Positions 1-7,965 are shown, numbered from the stretch's first letter. The stretch: 64,000 bases of DNA from Agromyces sp. Soil535 (GCF_001428255.1 NZ_LMRW01000027.1:124001-188000); one strand, 5' to 3'. Numbers and translations: made by a program. The notes: generated from the sequence alone by a model not told the origin.

Positions 1-98
1 CCTAGAAAGGTCCCGACGAGTCGACAGACGCCGAGACCTTTCGCATTGCCCGGACGCGTTTCGCAGGCCGTGCCCAGGGGGTTTCCGGCACTCGCGCC

Positions 99-130
99 CG
101 GTGCGGCGACCCGCGAGGAGTGCCGCACCG
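99..130. other. Inverted repeat at window start, no gene in 1-148
   Basis: Positions 1-148 show no convincing reading frame. The only structure is a 9-bp inverted repeat (99-107 against 122-130) with a 14-nt loop. It lies just past the stop of the minus-strand lipoprotein gene and could be its terminator, but no T-run is visible. Confidence 0.25.
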
Positions 131-148
131 AAGCCGCGATCGCCTCCG

Positions 149-934
149 TCAAGGTGAGCCCAATGGCCCCGTCCCCGTGCCGTCGGGCACGGTCGTGACG
201 TCCACGAGCTCCTCGCGCCCGCTGCCACCCGACACATCGAGCGTCAGGACCGGTCCGATGCCGGGCGCGTAGAACTTCAGCTCCGCGACATCCGGCTCGA
301 GCGGGTTCGTGTCGCGCGTGAGCAGTGCGCTCTCGAAGCGCCCGTACGGCACCTCGACGAGCTCCTCGACGCTCAGCACGGCACCGTTGTCCTCGGCCTC
401 GCCGGCGTAGTACTCCTGCCGGTAGCTCATGCCCGGCTCGGGGTCGGCGGGGAGCGCGATGCCAGGCAGGGCGCCGTCGACGCCGGCCTCGAACGAGCCT
501 TCGCGCGAGACGATCTCGCCGTTCTCGAACTCCGCGGTGTCCTCCCCGAGGTACCAGATCGCACCGGCGGCATCCTGCGCGTACCAGTCGAACGTGTCCT
601 CGATGATCTCGCCGTCGCGGTACACCGTGTCGCGCACGACCCGCGCCTCGATGCCGTTCGCGATGGTCTTCGTCTCACTGGTGACGATGACGTCGACCGT
701 GAGCTCGCCGCCCTCGGGGTCGAACTCGACGTACGACCATCGCGTGCGCGGTTCCATGGGCCAGTACGGATTGTCGATCTCGGTGGTGAACTCGGCGGGG
801 TCGAGCGAGACCGGGTCGTCGCTCTGCGGCAGCGACGACGACGCGGGTACGCCTGCCGTGCACGCCGACAGCGCGAACACGCATGCAGCGCAAGGGGCGA
901 GGATGCGAAGCATCCGTCCGTGGATCGTCGACAT
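149..934 (-). CDS. Putative lipoprotein, function unknown
   Basis: This encodes 261 aa. The N-terminus has basic residues, a hydrophobic stretch and a lipobox LSAC with Cys25, so a lipid-anchored extracytoplasmic protein is expected. The mature part is acidic and rich in beta-type sequence, with paired aromatic residues (NPYWPMEP, RTRWSYVEF). I do not recognise a named domain. The ATG at 934 is preferred over longer frames because GAGG lies 6 nt upstream of it; an internal ATG at 913 would also keep the signal peptide. A tandem array of TTCAG half-sites lies 60-115 bp upstream and may control the gene. It reads the same way as the DUF4180 gene before it but is separated by 163 bp, so it probably has its own promoter. 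Confidence 0.7.
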   Translation of the reverse strand: MSTIHGRMLRILAPCAACVFALSACTAGVPASSSLPQSDDPVSLDPAEFTTEIDNPYWPMEPRTRWSYVEFDPEGGELTVDVIVTSETKTIANGIEARVVRDTVYRDGEIIEDTFDWYAQDAAGAIWYLGEDTAEFENGEIVSREGSFEAGVDGALPGIALPADPEPGMSYRQEYYAGEAEDNGAVLSVEELVEVPYGRFESALLTRDTNPLEPDVAELKFYAPGIGPVLTLDVSGGSGREELVDVTTVPDGTGTGPLGSP

Positions 935-991
935 CGGGGGCCTCGATTCGCGCGATCTGAGCGCCGCGCCTTTCCTCCACGATGCACCGGC

Positions 992-1050
992 CTCAGCCAC
1001 CGCGCCACCGACGTTCAGCGGCGCTTCAGCCGCACTCAGCGTGGCTTCAG
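992..1050 (+). promoter_or_regulatory. Tandem TTCAG direct repeats, candidate OmpR/PhoB-family operator
   Basis: Five half-sites of the form YTCAG start at 992, 1014, 1025, 1035 and 1046, so spacing is 22, 11, 10 and 11 bp, in phase with the DNA helix. Winged-helix response regulators of the OmpR/PhoB family bind such direct repeats. The array lies upstream of the minus-strand lipoprotein gene that starts at 934. The identity of the regulator is inference. Confidence 0.4.
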
Positions 1051-1097
1051 TACGGAAGCGCGTTCAACGAGACGCGCGGAAGTGTCGGGTCGCTCCG

Positions 1098-1481
1098 TCA
1101 ACGTGTTCGACGTCGTGCCGCGCGTTCGGCGAGCTTCGCGTCGAGCGCCTGCTCGTCGGCGAGGAACCAGATCTGGTCGCCGTGGTTCGACTCCCATACG
1201 AAGTCCCGCAGGGCGTTGCTCTCGGCGAGGTGCTCCGTGATGTCGCCGATCACCGCGAGCCGGAGCCGGTAGTTCACGAGCTTCTGCGTGATCTCGCCGG
1301 CGATGCCCGTGTTGAGGCGGAAGAACTCGGGGTCGAGCCGCTCGACCGGCACCGCAATGAGGTTCGCGTGGTGCGACCACGCAGTGCCGACGAGGTCGGA
1401 GGCGTCATCGGGTGTCGAGATGGGCTCCCCATCGGTCTCGATATGCAGGATCCGGATGTCACTGGCGTCGTCAATGAACAT
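1098..1481 (-). CDS. DUF4180 domain-containing protein
   Basis: This encodes 127 aa matching the DUF4180 family over its full length: an N-terminal strand with DDASDIRILHIE, the central RLNTGIAGEITQKLVNYRLRLAVIGD block and the C-terminal DQIWFLADEQAL. The biochemical role of the family is not established. The protein is small, soluble and has no signal peptide. A possible -10 box TAAGGT ends 7 nt before the ATG, so the mRNA may be leaderless or have a very short leader; GGAG in the same stretch could also serve as a ribosome site. It appears to be a single-gene unit. Confidence 0.85.
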   Translation of the reverse strand: MFIDDASDIRILHIETDGEPISTPDDASDLVGTAWSHHANLIAVPVERLDPEFFRLNTGIAGEITQKLVNYRLRLAVIGDITEHLAESNALRDFVWESNHGDQIWFLADEQALDAKLAERAARRRTR

Positions 1482-1537
1482 GGCTCCGACCTTAGCGCCG
1501 CGCGGGCTTCTGGCGCTGCCCCCGACGCGATGTCGGC

Positions 1538-2286
1538 TCAGCTGGGAGCGTCGAGGCAGGTGACCTGGTTGATCCAGCCGTAGCCGTAGTCGTCGTTGCC
1601 GAAGACCACGATCGTGGCCTCGTTGCCGAGCACGTCCTGCTTCTCGATCGTCTCGAGGTGCTCTGGGAACATCGCGTCCGCATCATTTCCGAAGCCGAGC
1701 TGTATCTGCAGTGTGTCGCAGTCGGCCTCGGTGAACAGAGCCGATTGCCAACAGCCCTGTTCGTGTTCGGCGGGGCACTCGGCGCCGTAACGGTCGTCGG
1801 CATAGAACTCGATCGCCGCCGGAAAGGCGAACAGCGTTTCTCCGGACTGGAATCGCTCCACGGCGGGGTCGCCGGACTCCCCGGCCGACGGGCCCTCGAC
1901 CTCGGACTCGATGGCGTCGCGTGCCATCGTCGCAGCCGTCGTCGCGAGGTTGATCGCACCGATGGTCGCGAAGGTCACGAGCGCGACGAGCACCGTCGCG
2001 CCGGCCACGATGCCGATGATCGCCCCGCGCGAGAGTCGACGCCGGCGTGCCGGTGCCACGGCATCCGTCACCGGAGCGGGCTGCGTCCTCGCCTGGGCGA
2101 GGAGTGCTTCGCGAGCCGCCGCGAGTGTCTGCGCCCACTCCTCCGCTCGGCGACGTTCTGTGGCATCGAGGTACCGCGACGGATGCTTCGCCAGGGACTC
2201 GCCCTCATAGGCGCGCTCGACGAGTTCGACGGTCAGGGGGCATCGGAGAAGATGCGCAGCACGCGCCGCGCCGTGATCGGGTCCAC
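1538..2286 (-). CDS. Single-pass membrane protein with probable frameshift
   Basis: Two overlapping minus-strand frames together make one protein. From GTG at 2286 the frame reads VDPITARRVLRIFSDAP and then hits a stop at 2235. The next frame continues without a gap as LTVELVERAYEGES and runs to 1538. One extra base in the C-run (GGGGG on the + strand, 2236-2240) would restore a single frame of about 249 aa. It would have a cytoplasmic helical N-terminal domain, one membrane segment (GIIGIVAG-like, after RRRLSRG) and an outer acidic domain with several Cys residues. The cause may be a real mutation or a homopolymer sequencing error. Function is unknown. Confidence 0.6.
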
Positions 2287-2395
2287 ACGCTGATCGTAAG
2301 GGCGCGTGGCACGCTTGGGTAGCTACGGGCAATGCGTCGGGCGGCGGGTGACCCGAACCGGTGCTGATGTCCGCCGTGGGTGAGAGCATGGACGG

Positions 2396-3256
2396 GTGCC
2401 CGAGTTGCCCGAGGTCGACGCGCTGGTGGGATTCCTCCGCGAGCGTGCGGTCGGCCATGGCGTGGCAGCCGCGACGGTCGCCGCGATCTCGGCGCTGAAG
2501 ACGTTCGACCCGCCGCTGCAGGGGCTCGTCGGGCGCACGATCGACGGGGCGTCGCGGCACGGCAAGTTCGTCGACCTCCAGGTCGGCGGCCTGCACCTCG
2601 TGTTCCACCTCGCCAGAGCCGGGTGGTTGCGGTGGTACGACCAGCTGCCCAAGACCGTCATCAGGCCGGGCAAGTCGCCCATCGCGCTCAGGGTGCGCCT
2701 CGACGACGGCGCCGGCTTCGACCTCACGGAGGCGGGCACCAAGAAGTCCCTCGCGGTGTACGTCGTCCGCGACCCGTCGGAGGTGCCCGGCATCGCACGG
2801 CTCGGCCCCGATCCGACGGCGCCCGACTTCACGCTCGACGACTTCGCGGGCATCCTCGCGGGGCGGCGCACGCAGATCAAGGGGCTGCTGCGCGACCAGT
2901 CCGTGTTCGCGGGAGTCGGCAACGCCTACTCCGACGAGATCCTGCACAACGCGCGGATGTCGCCATACGCGCTCGCCGCCAAGCTCAAGCCCGACGACGT
3001 CGAGCGGCTCTACCATGCGTTGCGCGACACCCTCTCCGAGGCGATCGCGGCAACAGCCGGCCACCCGCCCGACGAGCTCAAGGACTCCAAGCGCACTCGC
3101 ATGCAGGTGCACGGCCGCACCGGCCAGGTGTGCCCCGTGTGCGGCGACATCGTGCGCGAGGTGATCTTCGCCGACTCCACGTTCCAGTACTGCCCCACCT
3201 GCCAGACGGGCGGCAAGCCGCTTGCCGACCGGGTGCTGTCACGGCTGTTGAAATAG
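2396..3256 (+). CDS. Fpg/Nei family DNA glycosylase (base excision repair)
   Basis: This encodes 286 aa. The N-terminus PELPEV carries the catalytic Pro and Glu of the formamidopyrimidine/endonuclease VIII family. RHGKFV holds the beta-hairpin Lys, a helix-two-turns-helix region lies around residues 150-220, and a C-terminal zinc finger C-x2-C-x16-C-x2-C lies near residues 246-269. The enzyme removes oxidised bases and nicks the abasic site. The GTG start is fixed by PELPEV, which must follow the initiator residue directly. A -10-like GAGCAT lies 6 nt before it, so it fits the leaderless class seen elsewhere in the window. Whether it prefers oxidised purines (MutM) or pyrimidines (Nei) cannot be told here. 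Confidence 0.92.
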   Translation: MPELPEVDALVGFLRERAVGHGVAAATVAAISALKTFDPPLQGLVGRTIDGASRHGKFVDLQVGGLHLVFHLARAGWLRWYDQLPKTVIRPGKSPIALRVRLDDGAGFDLTEAGTKKSLAVYVVRDPSEVPGIARLGPDPTAPDFTLDDFAGILAGRRTQIKGLLRDQSVFAGVGNAYSDEILHNARMSPYALAAKLKPDDVERLYHALRDTLSEAIAATAGHPPDELKDSKRTRMQVHGRTGQVCPVCGDIVREVIFADSTFQYCPTCQTGGKPLADRVLSRLLK

Positions 3257-3267
3257 CAAGGACGGCG

Positions 3268-3885
3268 ATGTCGGATGCCGCTGCCAGACTGGTCGCGATG
3301 ATCGACGAACTCCGCACCGACCGCCTCCTGCTCACCCCGCTCACGCTCGACCACGTCGACGACTACTTCCGCGTGTACGGCGATCCGCGCACGTGGGAGC
3401 ACCTGCCGACCGGGCGGCACGCCAGCCGCGGCGAGTCGGCACGTGCGATCGAGCGTTCGATGGAGTCCCGCCGGGTGCACGGCTTCGGCCACTGCGCCGT
3501 CGTGCTGCGCGAACCCGTCGGCGACCTCGCGCCAGGCGCCTTCCTCGGGTCGGCTGGGGCGGCGATGCTGCCGTTCGACGCGTGGAATCTCGGCTACCGC
3601 CTGGCGCCCGAGGCCTGGGGTCACGGGCTCGCGGGCGAGGCCGCGCAGATCTCGCTCGGGGCCGCGCGTGAAGCCCGTCCCGAGATCCCCGTGACCGCGC
3701 GGGTGCTCGCCAACAACCTCGCGTCGATCCGCGTGCTCGAGCGCCTCGACCTCCAACTCGTCTGGCAGGGTGCATCCGGGGCGGCGCCGGCGGGTCCTGA
3801 TGACACCACGCACCTCGAGCGACTCGTCTTCAGCGACCGGCCGCTCGACGACGAGACGCTCGAGGCGGTCATCGCGCTCGGCTGA
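3268..3885 (+). CDS. GNAT family N-acetyltransferase
   Basis: This encodes 205 aa of the RimJ/RimL-like acetyltransferase_3 type: LRTDRLLLTPLTLDHVDDYF at the N-terminus, the acetyl-CoA-binding region around NLGYRLAPEAWGHGLAGEAAQ, and ARVLANNLASIRVLERL at the end of the fold. It would transfer an acetyl group to an amine; the substrate is unknown. ATG at 3268 is chosen because AAGGA lies 5-6 nt upstream; a second ATG at 3298 has no ribosome site. It begins 11 nt after the glycosylase stop, so the two are probably co-transcribed. Confidence 0.85.
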   Translation: MSDAAARLVAMIDELRTDRLLLTPLTLDHVDDYFRVYGDPRTWEHLPTGRHASRGESARAIERSMESRRVHGFGHCAVVLREPVGDLAPGAFLGSAGAAMLPFDAWNLGYRLAPEAWGHGLAGEAAQISLGAAREARPEIPVTARVLANNLASIRVLERLDLQLVWQGASGAAPAGPDDTTHLERLVFSDRPLDDETLEAVIALG

Positions 3886-3923
3886 CTCTCGCCATCGGCG
3901 CGGTGGCCCGGCAGACTCGAGGC

Positions 3924-4409
3924 ATGGGATTCTCCGAGACCGACCTCGTCCACCTTCGGCGCGCAGTCGAGCTCGCGCGAGAGGCAGCCGACGGCGGCGA
4001 CGGCCCGTTCGGCTCGGTGCTCGTCGATGCGGCCGGCGTCGAGCGGTTCGCCGGCCGCAATCGGGAGGCGAGCACCGGCGACCCGACGCGGCATCCCGAG
4101 TTCGAGATCGCTCGCTGGGCTGTGACGCATCTCGCGCCCGCGGAGCGCGCCGCTGCCACCGTGTACACGTCGGGTGAGCACTGCCCCATGTGCTCGGCGG
4201 CGCACGCCTGGGTGGGACTCGGGCGCATCGTGTACGTGGCGAGCTCCGCGCAGATCGCCGCGTGGAGGGGGGCCATGGGTGCGCCCGCGTCGCCCGTCGC
4301 TGCGCTGCCCATCGCCGAAGTCGCGCCCGGGCTCGACGTCGAGGGCCCCGTCGACGAGCTCGTCGACGAGGTGCGCTTGCTCATCCGGCGAGCCGTGTCC
4401 ACGGGCTGA
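3924..4409 (+). CDS. Nucleoside deaminase (CDA/tRNA-deaminase fold)
   Basis: This encodes 161 aa. The zinc site is visible as H57-P-E59 and C87-P-M-C90, the hallmark of zinc-dependent cytidine/guanine/tRNA-adenosine deaminases. The protein is close in length to bacterial guanine deaminase-like enzymes; HPE in place of HAE is seen in that group. Substrate is not assigned. CAGACT followed by 6 nt and ATG suggests a leaderless transcript, which favours ATG 3924 over an upstream in-frame GTG at 3903. Confidence 0.85.
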   Translation: MGFSETDLVHLRRAVELAREAADGGDGPFGSVLVDAAGVERFAGRNREASTGDPTRHPEFEIARWAVTHLAPAERAAATVYTSGEHCPMCSAAHAWVGLGRIVYVASSAQIAAWRGAMGAPASPVAALPIAEVAPGLDVEGPVDELVDEVRLLIRRAVSTG

Positions 4410-4475
4410 GCCGCTCACCGCCGGGTCGCGAGCGGGTGGCGGAGTTCCCTCCACCACCCGGTCGCAGGGTTCGGG

Positions 4476-4946
4476 CTAGACGTGCCTGCCCGCCTCGGTA
4501 TCGCGGCGTTCCGTCGCCGGGTCGACGCCGTACTCGCGGCTCGCGAGGTCCCGCTCGTCGGTCGCCCGGGCGTGATCGGCCTTGGTCACGACATCTGGGT
4601 CCACCGTATCGGCCTTCTGCAGCCGCTCGTCGGTCTCTGCGCGCAGGTGCTGCGCGTCGGCCTGATGCGCCGCGCTCTCGCGCGTGAGCCGTTCCGACTC
4701 GAGTTGCGCCTGCATCGCGTCGGCCTCGGCCTGCTTCGCGGCGGCGGCGGCACGCGCCGCGTCCGCCTCACGCTCGCGGCGCGCGACATCCGACTCGTAG
4801 GCGTTCTGGCGGAGTTCGGCCGCCTTCCGGCGCTCGGACTCGAGCTGCGCCTCACGGCGCCTCCGGCTCGTCAGCAGCACGGCGGCCACGATCGCGATGA
4901 CGACGATGATGCCGACGATGATCCAGATGATGGTGCTGGTCTCCAC
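4476..4946 (-). CDS. Membrane-anchored coiled-coil protein
   Basis: This encodes 156 aa. Residues 6-27 form one membrane helix (IIWIIVGIIVVIAIVAAVLL), followed by RRRR and a long charged helix rich in Ala, Glu, Arg and Gln with heptad character (about residues 30-115), then an acidic tail. The topology is probably N-out with a cytoplasmic coiled coil. I recognise no named family. The GTG start has GAGG about 9 nt upstream. It is downstream of and convergent with the deaminase gene. Confidence 0.75.
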   Translation of the reverse strand: METSTIIWIIVGIIVVIAIVAAVLLTSRRRREAQLESERRKAAELRQNAYESDVARREREADAARAAAAAKQAEADAMQAQLESERLTRESAAHQADAQHLRAETDERLQKADTVDPDVVTKADHARATDERDLASREYGVDPATERRDTEAGRHV

Positions 4947-5037
4947 AGGGAACCGCCTCCTCGGGTCGGGTGCGACTCAGCCAACACGCCCGGAACGGAT
5001 GACGGCAATGCCTTGCCAAACCGAACGGAGTGCGGCA

Positions 5038-6909
5038 TCATGCGCCTGCCATGCCCGCGCCGAGCGGCGCCGATGCCACCTCCTGGCCTGCGAGCACGTC
5101 GTCAAGCAGGCGCTCGAGCGTGGCGAGGCCGTCGGGGGAGGTCACCGACTCGAGGTGTCCCTGCACGGATGCCACGCCCGCAGCGCGCATCGCGTGCACG
5201 ACGCCGGTGCCGGCATCCGCGGCCACCTCCAGCCCGAGGCGCGGCGTCGTCGATCCCGCAGGCGCGAGCGCCGAGAACGTGTTGTAGAACCCGATCGCCG
5301 CGCGTTCGCCGAACACGTCGACCTCGAGCTGCACGCCCTGTCGCGGCGTCGGCAGCGGGGCGATCGGCAGGCCCGCGACATCCGCCAGCACCTGGTGGCT
5401 GAGGCAGACGGCGAGCATCGGGCGTCCAGACGCCAGCCGTGCCGCGATGAGCTCCCGCAGGCGGGCGACGCGCGGGTCGGCCGCATTGCGCGGATCGCCG
5501 GGGCCCGGGCCGAACACGACGAGGTCCTCGGATGCCTCGTCGGGCGCAGCATTCCATGGGACGACGCGGGCGTCGATGCCGAGGTGCCGCAGTTGGTGCG
5601 CGAGCATCGTGGTGAAGTCGTCGCCCGCATCGATCACGATGGCGCTCGCGTGCCGCGACGAGCGGGCCGCCTGCGGCGACCGCCAGAACGCGGCGAGCCG
5701 GTCGTTGCGCGCGGCGAGCAGCGAGTCGAGGTGGACGGCGTCGACGTGGCGCTCGGGAGCGGTCGCCCGCGGCAGCGCCCCGAGCGCGGTGAGCACACCG
5801 GCTGCCTTCGCGCGGGTCTCGGCGACCTCGCCCGCAGGATCCGAGTGCCGCACGAGCGTCGCGCCCACAGGCACGCGCACCCGCCCGGCAGCGTCGAGGT
5901 AGGCCGTACGGATGAGGATCGGCGCGTCCAGGTCGACTCCGCCGGCGCGCGGCGTGAAACGGGCGAGCACCCCTCCGTAGTAACCCCGCGGCGTCGTCTC
6001 GTGCCGGGCGATCACCGCGCACGCGTTCCCAATCGGCGACCCCGTCACCGTGGGGGCGAACATCGTGTGACGCAGCACCTCGCGAGGGTCGAGTGTCGAG
6101 CGGCCCTCGAGCAGGTACTCGGTGTGGGTGAGCCGCGACATCCGCTTCAGGAACGGGCCGCGGATGCGCCCGCCGTCGGGGCAGACGGCGCTCATCATCT
6201 TGAGCTCCTCGTCGACGACCATCACGAGCTCCTCGCGCTCCTTCACGTCGTCGAGGAACGCGAGCAACGCGGCGTCGTCGCGACCCGCCTCGCCGTGGCG
6301 GAACGTGCCGCTGATCGGGTTCATCGACACCACCCCGTCGATCGACGAGACGTGGCGCTCGGGCGTGGCTCCGGCCGCCGCGAGCCCGGGCGTGCCGAGG
6401 GCGAACGTCCAGTACGCCCCGGACTCGTGCTCGAGGAGCTCCCGCATCCATCCCAGCACCGCCGCGGCGGGCGCGGCATCCGTGGAGCCCGTGAACTCGC
6501 GTCGGATCACGAAGTTGGCGCCCTCGCCCCGTCCGATCTCCTCCTCGATGACCCGGCGCACGATGCCGGCGTACTCGTCGTCGCTCACGTCGACGTCGAG
6601 GTCGCCGACGACCACGGGATGCCGCGGCAGCAGCCGCAGGGCCTCGTCGACGGGCACGGACTCGCGGTCGCGCACCACGAGGCACCGGATCGGCGCGTCG
6701 TCGTCGTGGGCGTCGAAGCCGCGCTCCCGCACCTGCCGGAACGGCACGAGCGCGAGTACCTCGGCATCGCCGAGCGGGATGTCTGCCAGTCGGTCGACGT
6801 CGACGACGTCGCCGACGAGGACGTCGAGGGTGGGCTCGCGCTCGCGGTGGATCACGGCGAACGCCGGGGTCTGGTGCGCGGTGAGGAGCGAGGAAAGCAG
6901 GCGGGTCAT
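5038..6909 (-). CDS. Fused anthranilate synthase, PhzE/TrpE-TrpG type
   Basis: This encodes 623 aa, the usual length of PhzE-type chorismate enzymes. Residues 1 to about 410 are the chorismate-binding domain (DEIGRGEGANFV-like block, MNPISGTFRHGEAG, LMMVVDEELKMM-like block, FAPTVTGSPIGNA, GYYGGVLA). Residues from about 425 onward are a class I glutamine amidotransferase with FGPGPGDPRN and the nucleophile in LAVCLSHQ; the triad region reads GHLES where FHPES is usual. The enzyme would convert chorismate plus glutamine to anthranilate or 2-amino-2-deoxyisochorismate. There are no other phz genes nearby, and a trp-type attenuator precedes it, so tryptophan supply is the better guess. ATG 6909 has GGAG 6 nt upstream. 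Confidence 0.88.
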   Translation of the reverse strand: MTRLLSSLLTAHQTPAFAVIHREREPTLDVLVGDVVDVDRLADIPLGDAEVLALVPFRQVRERGFDAHDDDAPIRCLVVRDRESVPVDEALRLLPRHPVVVGDLDVDVSDDEYAGIVRRVIEEEIGRGEGANFVIRREFTGSTDAAPAAAVLGWMRELLEHESGAYWTFALGTPGLAAAGATPERHVSSIDGVVSMNPISGTFRHGEAGRDDAALLAFLDDVKEREELVMVVDEELKMMSAVCPDGGRIRGPFLKRMSRLTHTEYLLEGRSTLDPREVLRHTMFAPTVTGSPIGNACAVIARHETTPRGYYGGVLARFTPRAGGVDLDAPILIRTAYLDAAGRVRVPVGATLVRHSDPAGEVAETRAKAAGVLTALGALPRATAPERHVDAVHLDSLLAARNDRLAAFWRSPQAARSSRHASAIVIDAGDDFTTMLAHQLRHLGIDARVVPWNAAPDEASEDLVVFGPGPGDPRNAADPRVARLRELIAARLASGRPMLAVCLSHQVLADVAGLPIAPLPTPRQGVQLEVDVFGERAAIGFYNTFSALAPAGSTTPRLGLEVAADAGTGVVHAMRAAGVASVQGHLESVTSPDGLATLERLLDDVLAGQEVASAPLGAGMAGA

Positions 6910-6957
6910 GTCGGTCTCCGGTCGGGCCCTCGGCCGGCATCCCGCTGCAAACGCGAA

Positions 6958-6979
6958 ACGACCGCCCTCGGGCGGTCGT
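6958..6979 (-). terminator. Attenuator terminator hairpin (trp leader)
   Basis: A 9-bp perfect GC-rich stem (6958-6966 with 6971-6979) and a 4-nt loop lie between the WW leader peptide and the PhzE-type gene, followed on the minus strand by a weak T-rich stretch. The upstream half can alternatively pair with a GGCGG segment at 7002-7006, giving the antiterminator of a classic three-state attenuator. Confidence 0.7.
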
Positions 6980-7001
6980 CGTGCGTCGAAACGCGTGGAG
7001 T

Positions 7002-7016
7002 CCGCCTAGGAGGCGG
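7002..7016 (-). promoter_or_regulatory. Attenuator 1:2 hairpin overlapping the leader stop
   Basis: A 6-bp stem (7011-7016 with 7002-7007) with a 3-nt loop overlaps the end of the leader reading frame. When a ribosome stalls on the two Trp codons at 7018-7023 this hairpin cannot form. The downstream arm is then free to pair with the first arm of the terminator. Confidence 0.6.
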
Positions 7017-7044
7017 GCCACCAGGTGCGGATCGACGCGGTCAT
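7006..7044 (-). CDS. trpL: trp leader peptide with tandem Trp codons
   Basis: A 12-codon frame encodes MTASIRTWWPAS and ends in TAG. Two consecutive TGG codons are the sensor used by ribosome-mediated trp attenuation, as known for Corynebacterium and Streptomyces leaders. The frame sits directly before competing hairpins at 7002-7016 and 6958-6979 and 97 nt before the anthranilate synthase gene. A -10 box TAGAGT ends 7 nt before its ATG, so the leader mRNA likely begins at or next to the start codon. No ribosome site is present. Confidence 0.75.
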   Translation of the reverse strand: MTASIRTWWPAS

Positions 7045-7051
7045 GTCGAGC

Positions 7052-7103
7052 ACTCTAGGGCATGCGGTCGCGGAGCGCACGCCGGATGCCGCGCGGCTAC
7101 GAT
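7052..7103. promoter_or_regulatory. Divergent leaderless promoters (trpL / PrmC-related gene)
   Basis: On the minus strand TAGAGT (7057-7052) precedes the leader peptide ATG by 7 nt. On the plus strand TACGAT (7098-7103) precedes the methyltransferase ATG at 7110 by exactly 6 nt. Both match TANNNT and would place transcription starts at the initiation codons. Confidence 0.55.
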
Positions 7104-7109
7104 GCGAGG

Positions 7110-7919
7110 ATGCCTCCAGCCGCGCATCCCGACCCCGCCCTGGTCGCGCGCCTGCGCGCCGCGGGGTGCGTGTTCGCGGAGGAGGAGGCGTCGCTTCTCG
7201 CGACCGCCGTGGAGGGCACGCCGGATGCCGCGGCCGACCTCGAGCGCCTCGTCGTCCGCCGTGTCGCGGGGGAGCCGCTCGAGCAGGTGCTCGGATGGGC
7301 GGAGTTCGCGGGACTCCGGATCCTCCTCGAGCCCGGCGTCTTCGTACCGCGCCGCCGCACCGAGTTGCTGGCGGCCGAGGCGACCCGCCTTGCGCAGGCC
7401 GTGGCCGACGACGGGCGAGTGCCGGTCGTGGTCGACCTGTGCTGCGGTGCCGGCGCCATCGGCGCAGCGGTCGCCGCCGCCGTCGGACGCATCGAGCTCG
7501 TCGCCGCCGATGTCGACCCCGCCGCGGTCGTCGCCGCACGACGGAACCTCGAACCGCTCGGCGCCCGTGTCGTCGCGGGCGACCTGTTCGATGCGCTGCC
7601 GGACGACATGAGGGGACGGGTCGACGTGCTCGCGGTGAATGCGCCCTACGTGCCCTCCGCCGAGATCGCGATGATGCCGCCCGAGGCGCGCGACCATGAG
7701 GCACGCGTCGCACTGGATGGCGGGGCGGACGGGCTCGACGTGCACCGGCGCGTCGCGGCATCCGCCGCGGACTGGCTCGCGCCAGGAGGTCACCTCCTCA
7801 TCGAGACGAGCCGTGGCCACTCGCCCGTCACGGCGGAGCTCGTGATCGCGGGCGGCCTCGACGCGCGCATCGTGCGCGACGACGAGCTCGCCGCCACGGT
7901 CGTCATCGGCCGACGCTGA
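7110..7919 (+). CDS. PrmC-related protein-(glutamine-N5) methyltransferase
   Basis: This encodes 269 aa. It resembles HemK/PrmC with an N-terminal helical domain (to about residue 75), the substrate-side motif PLEQVLGWAEFAG, the SAM-binding VVDLCCGAGAIGAAV around residue 110, and NAPY in place of the canonical NPPY. This matches the actinobacterial PrmC-related family of unknown substrate (TIGR03704 type). The Asn-Ala-Pro-Tyr change in the active loop is typical of that family. ATG 7110 is supported by TACGAT placed 6 nt upstream and by the methyltransferase N-terminus; longer frames run into the trp leader promoter. Confidence 0.85.
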   Translation: MPPAAHPDPALVARLRAAGCVFAEEEASLLATAVEGTPDAAADLERLVVRRVAGEPLEQVLGWAEFAGLRILLEPGVFVPRRRTELLAAEATRLAQAVADDGRVPVVVDLCCGAGAIGAAVAAAVGRIELVAADVDPAAVVAARRNLEPLGARVVAGDLFDALPDDMRGRVDVLAVNAPYVPSAEIAMMPPEARDHEARVALDGGADGLDVHRRVAASAADWLAPGGHLLIETSRGHSPVTAELVIAGGLDARIVRDDELAATVVIGRR

Positions 7920-7965
7920 GTGGTGCGGCCGCCGCGCCGGGTCACGCCGTCGGTCGCCGTCGCGG

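Noticed and set aside
2380..3268. Long open frame in front of the GNAT gene on the same strand
   Set aside because: It runs in another frame across the Fpg/Nei gene, has no family signal, and the GNAT homology and ribosome site begin at 3268.
5038..6909. Phenazine biosynthesis locus
   Set aside because: Only the PhzE-type gene is present; no other phz genes lie nearby and trp-type attenuation argues for tryptophan metabolism.
4897..7611. Open frame of about 900 codons antisense to the PhzE-type gene
   Set aside because: Its translation is the Arg/His/Gly-rich pattern of antisense GC-rich codons with no domain, while the minus strand encodes a clear chorismate enzyme.
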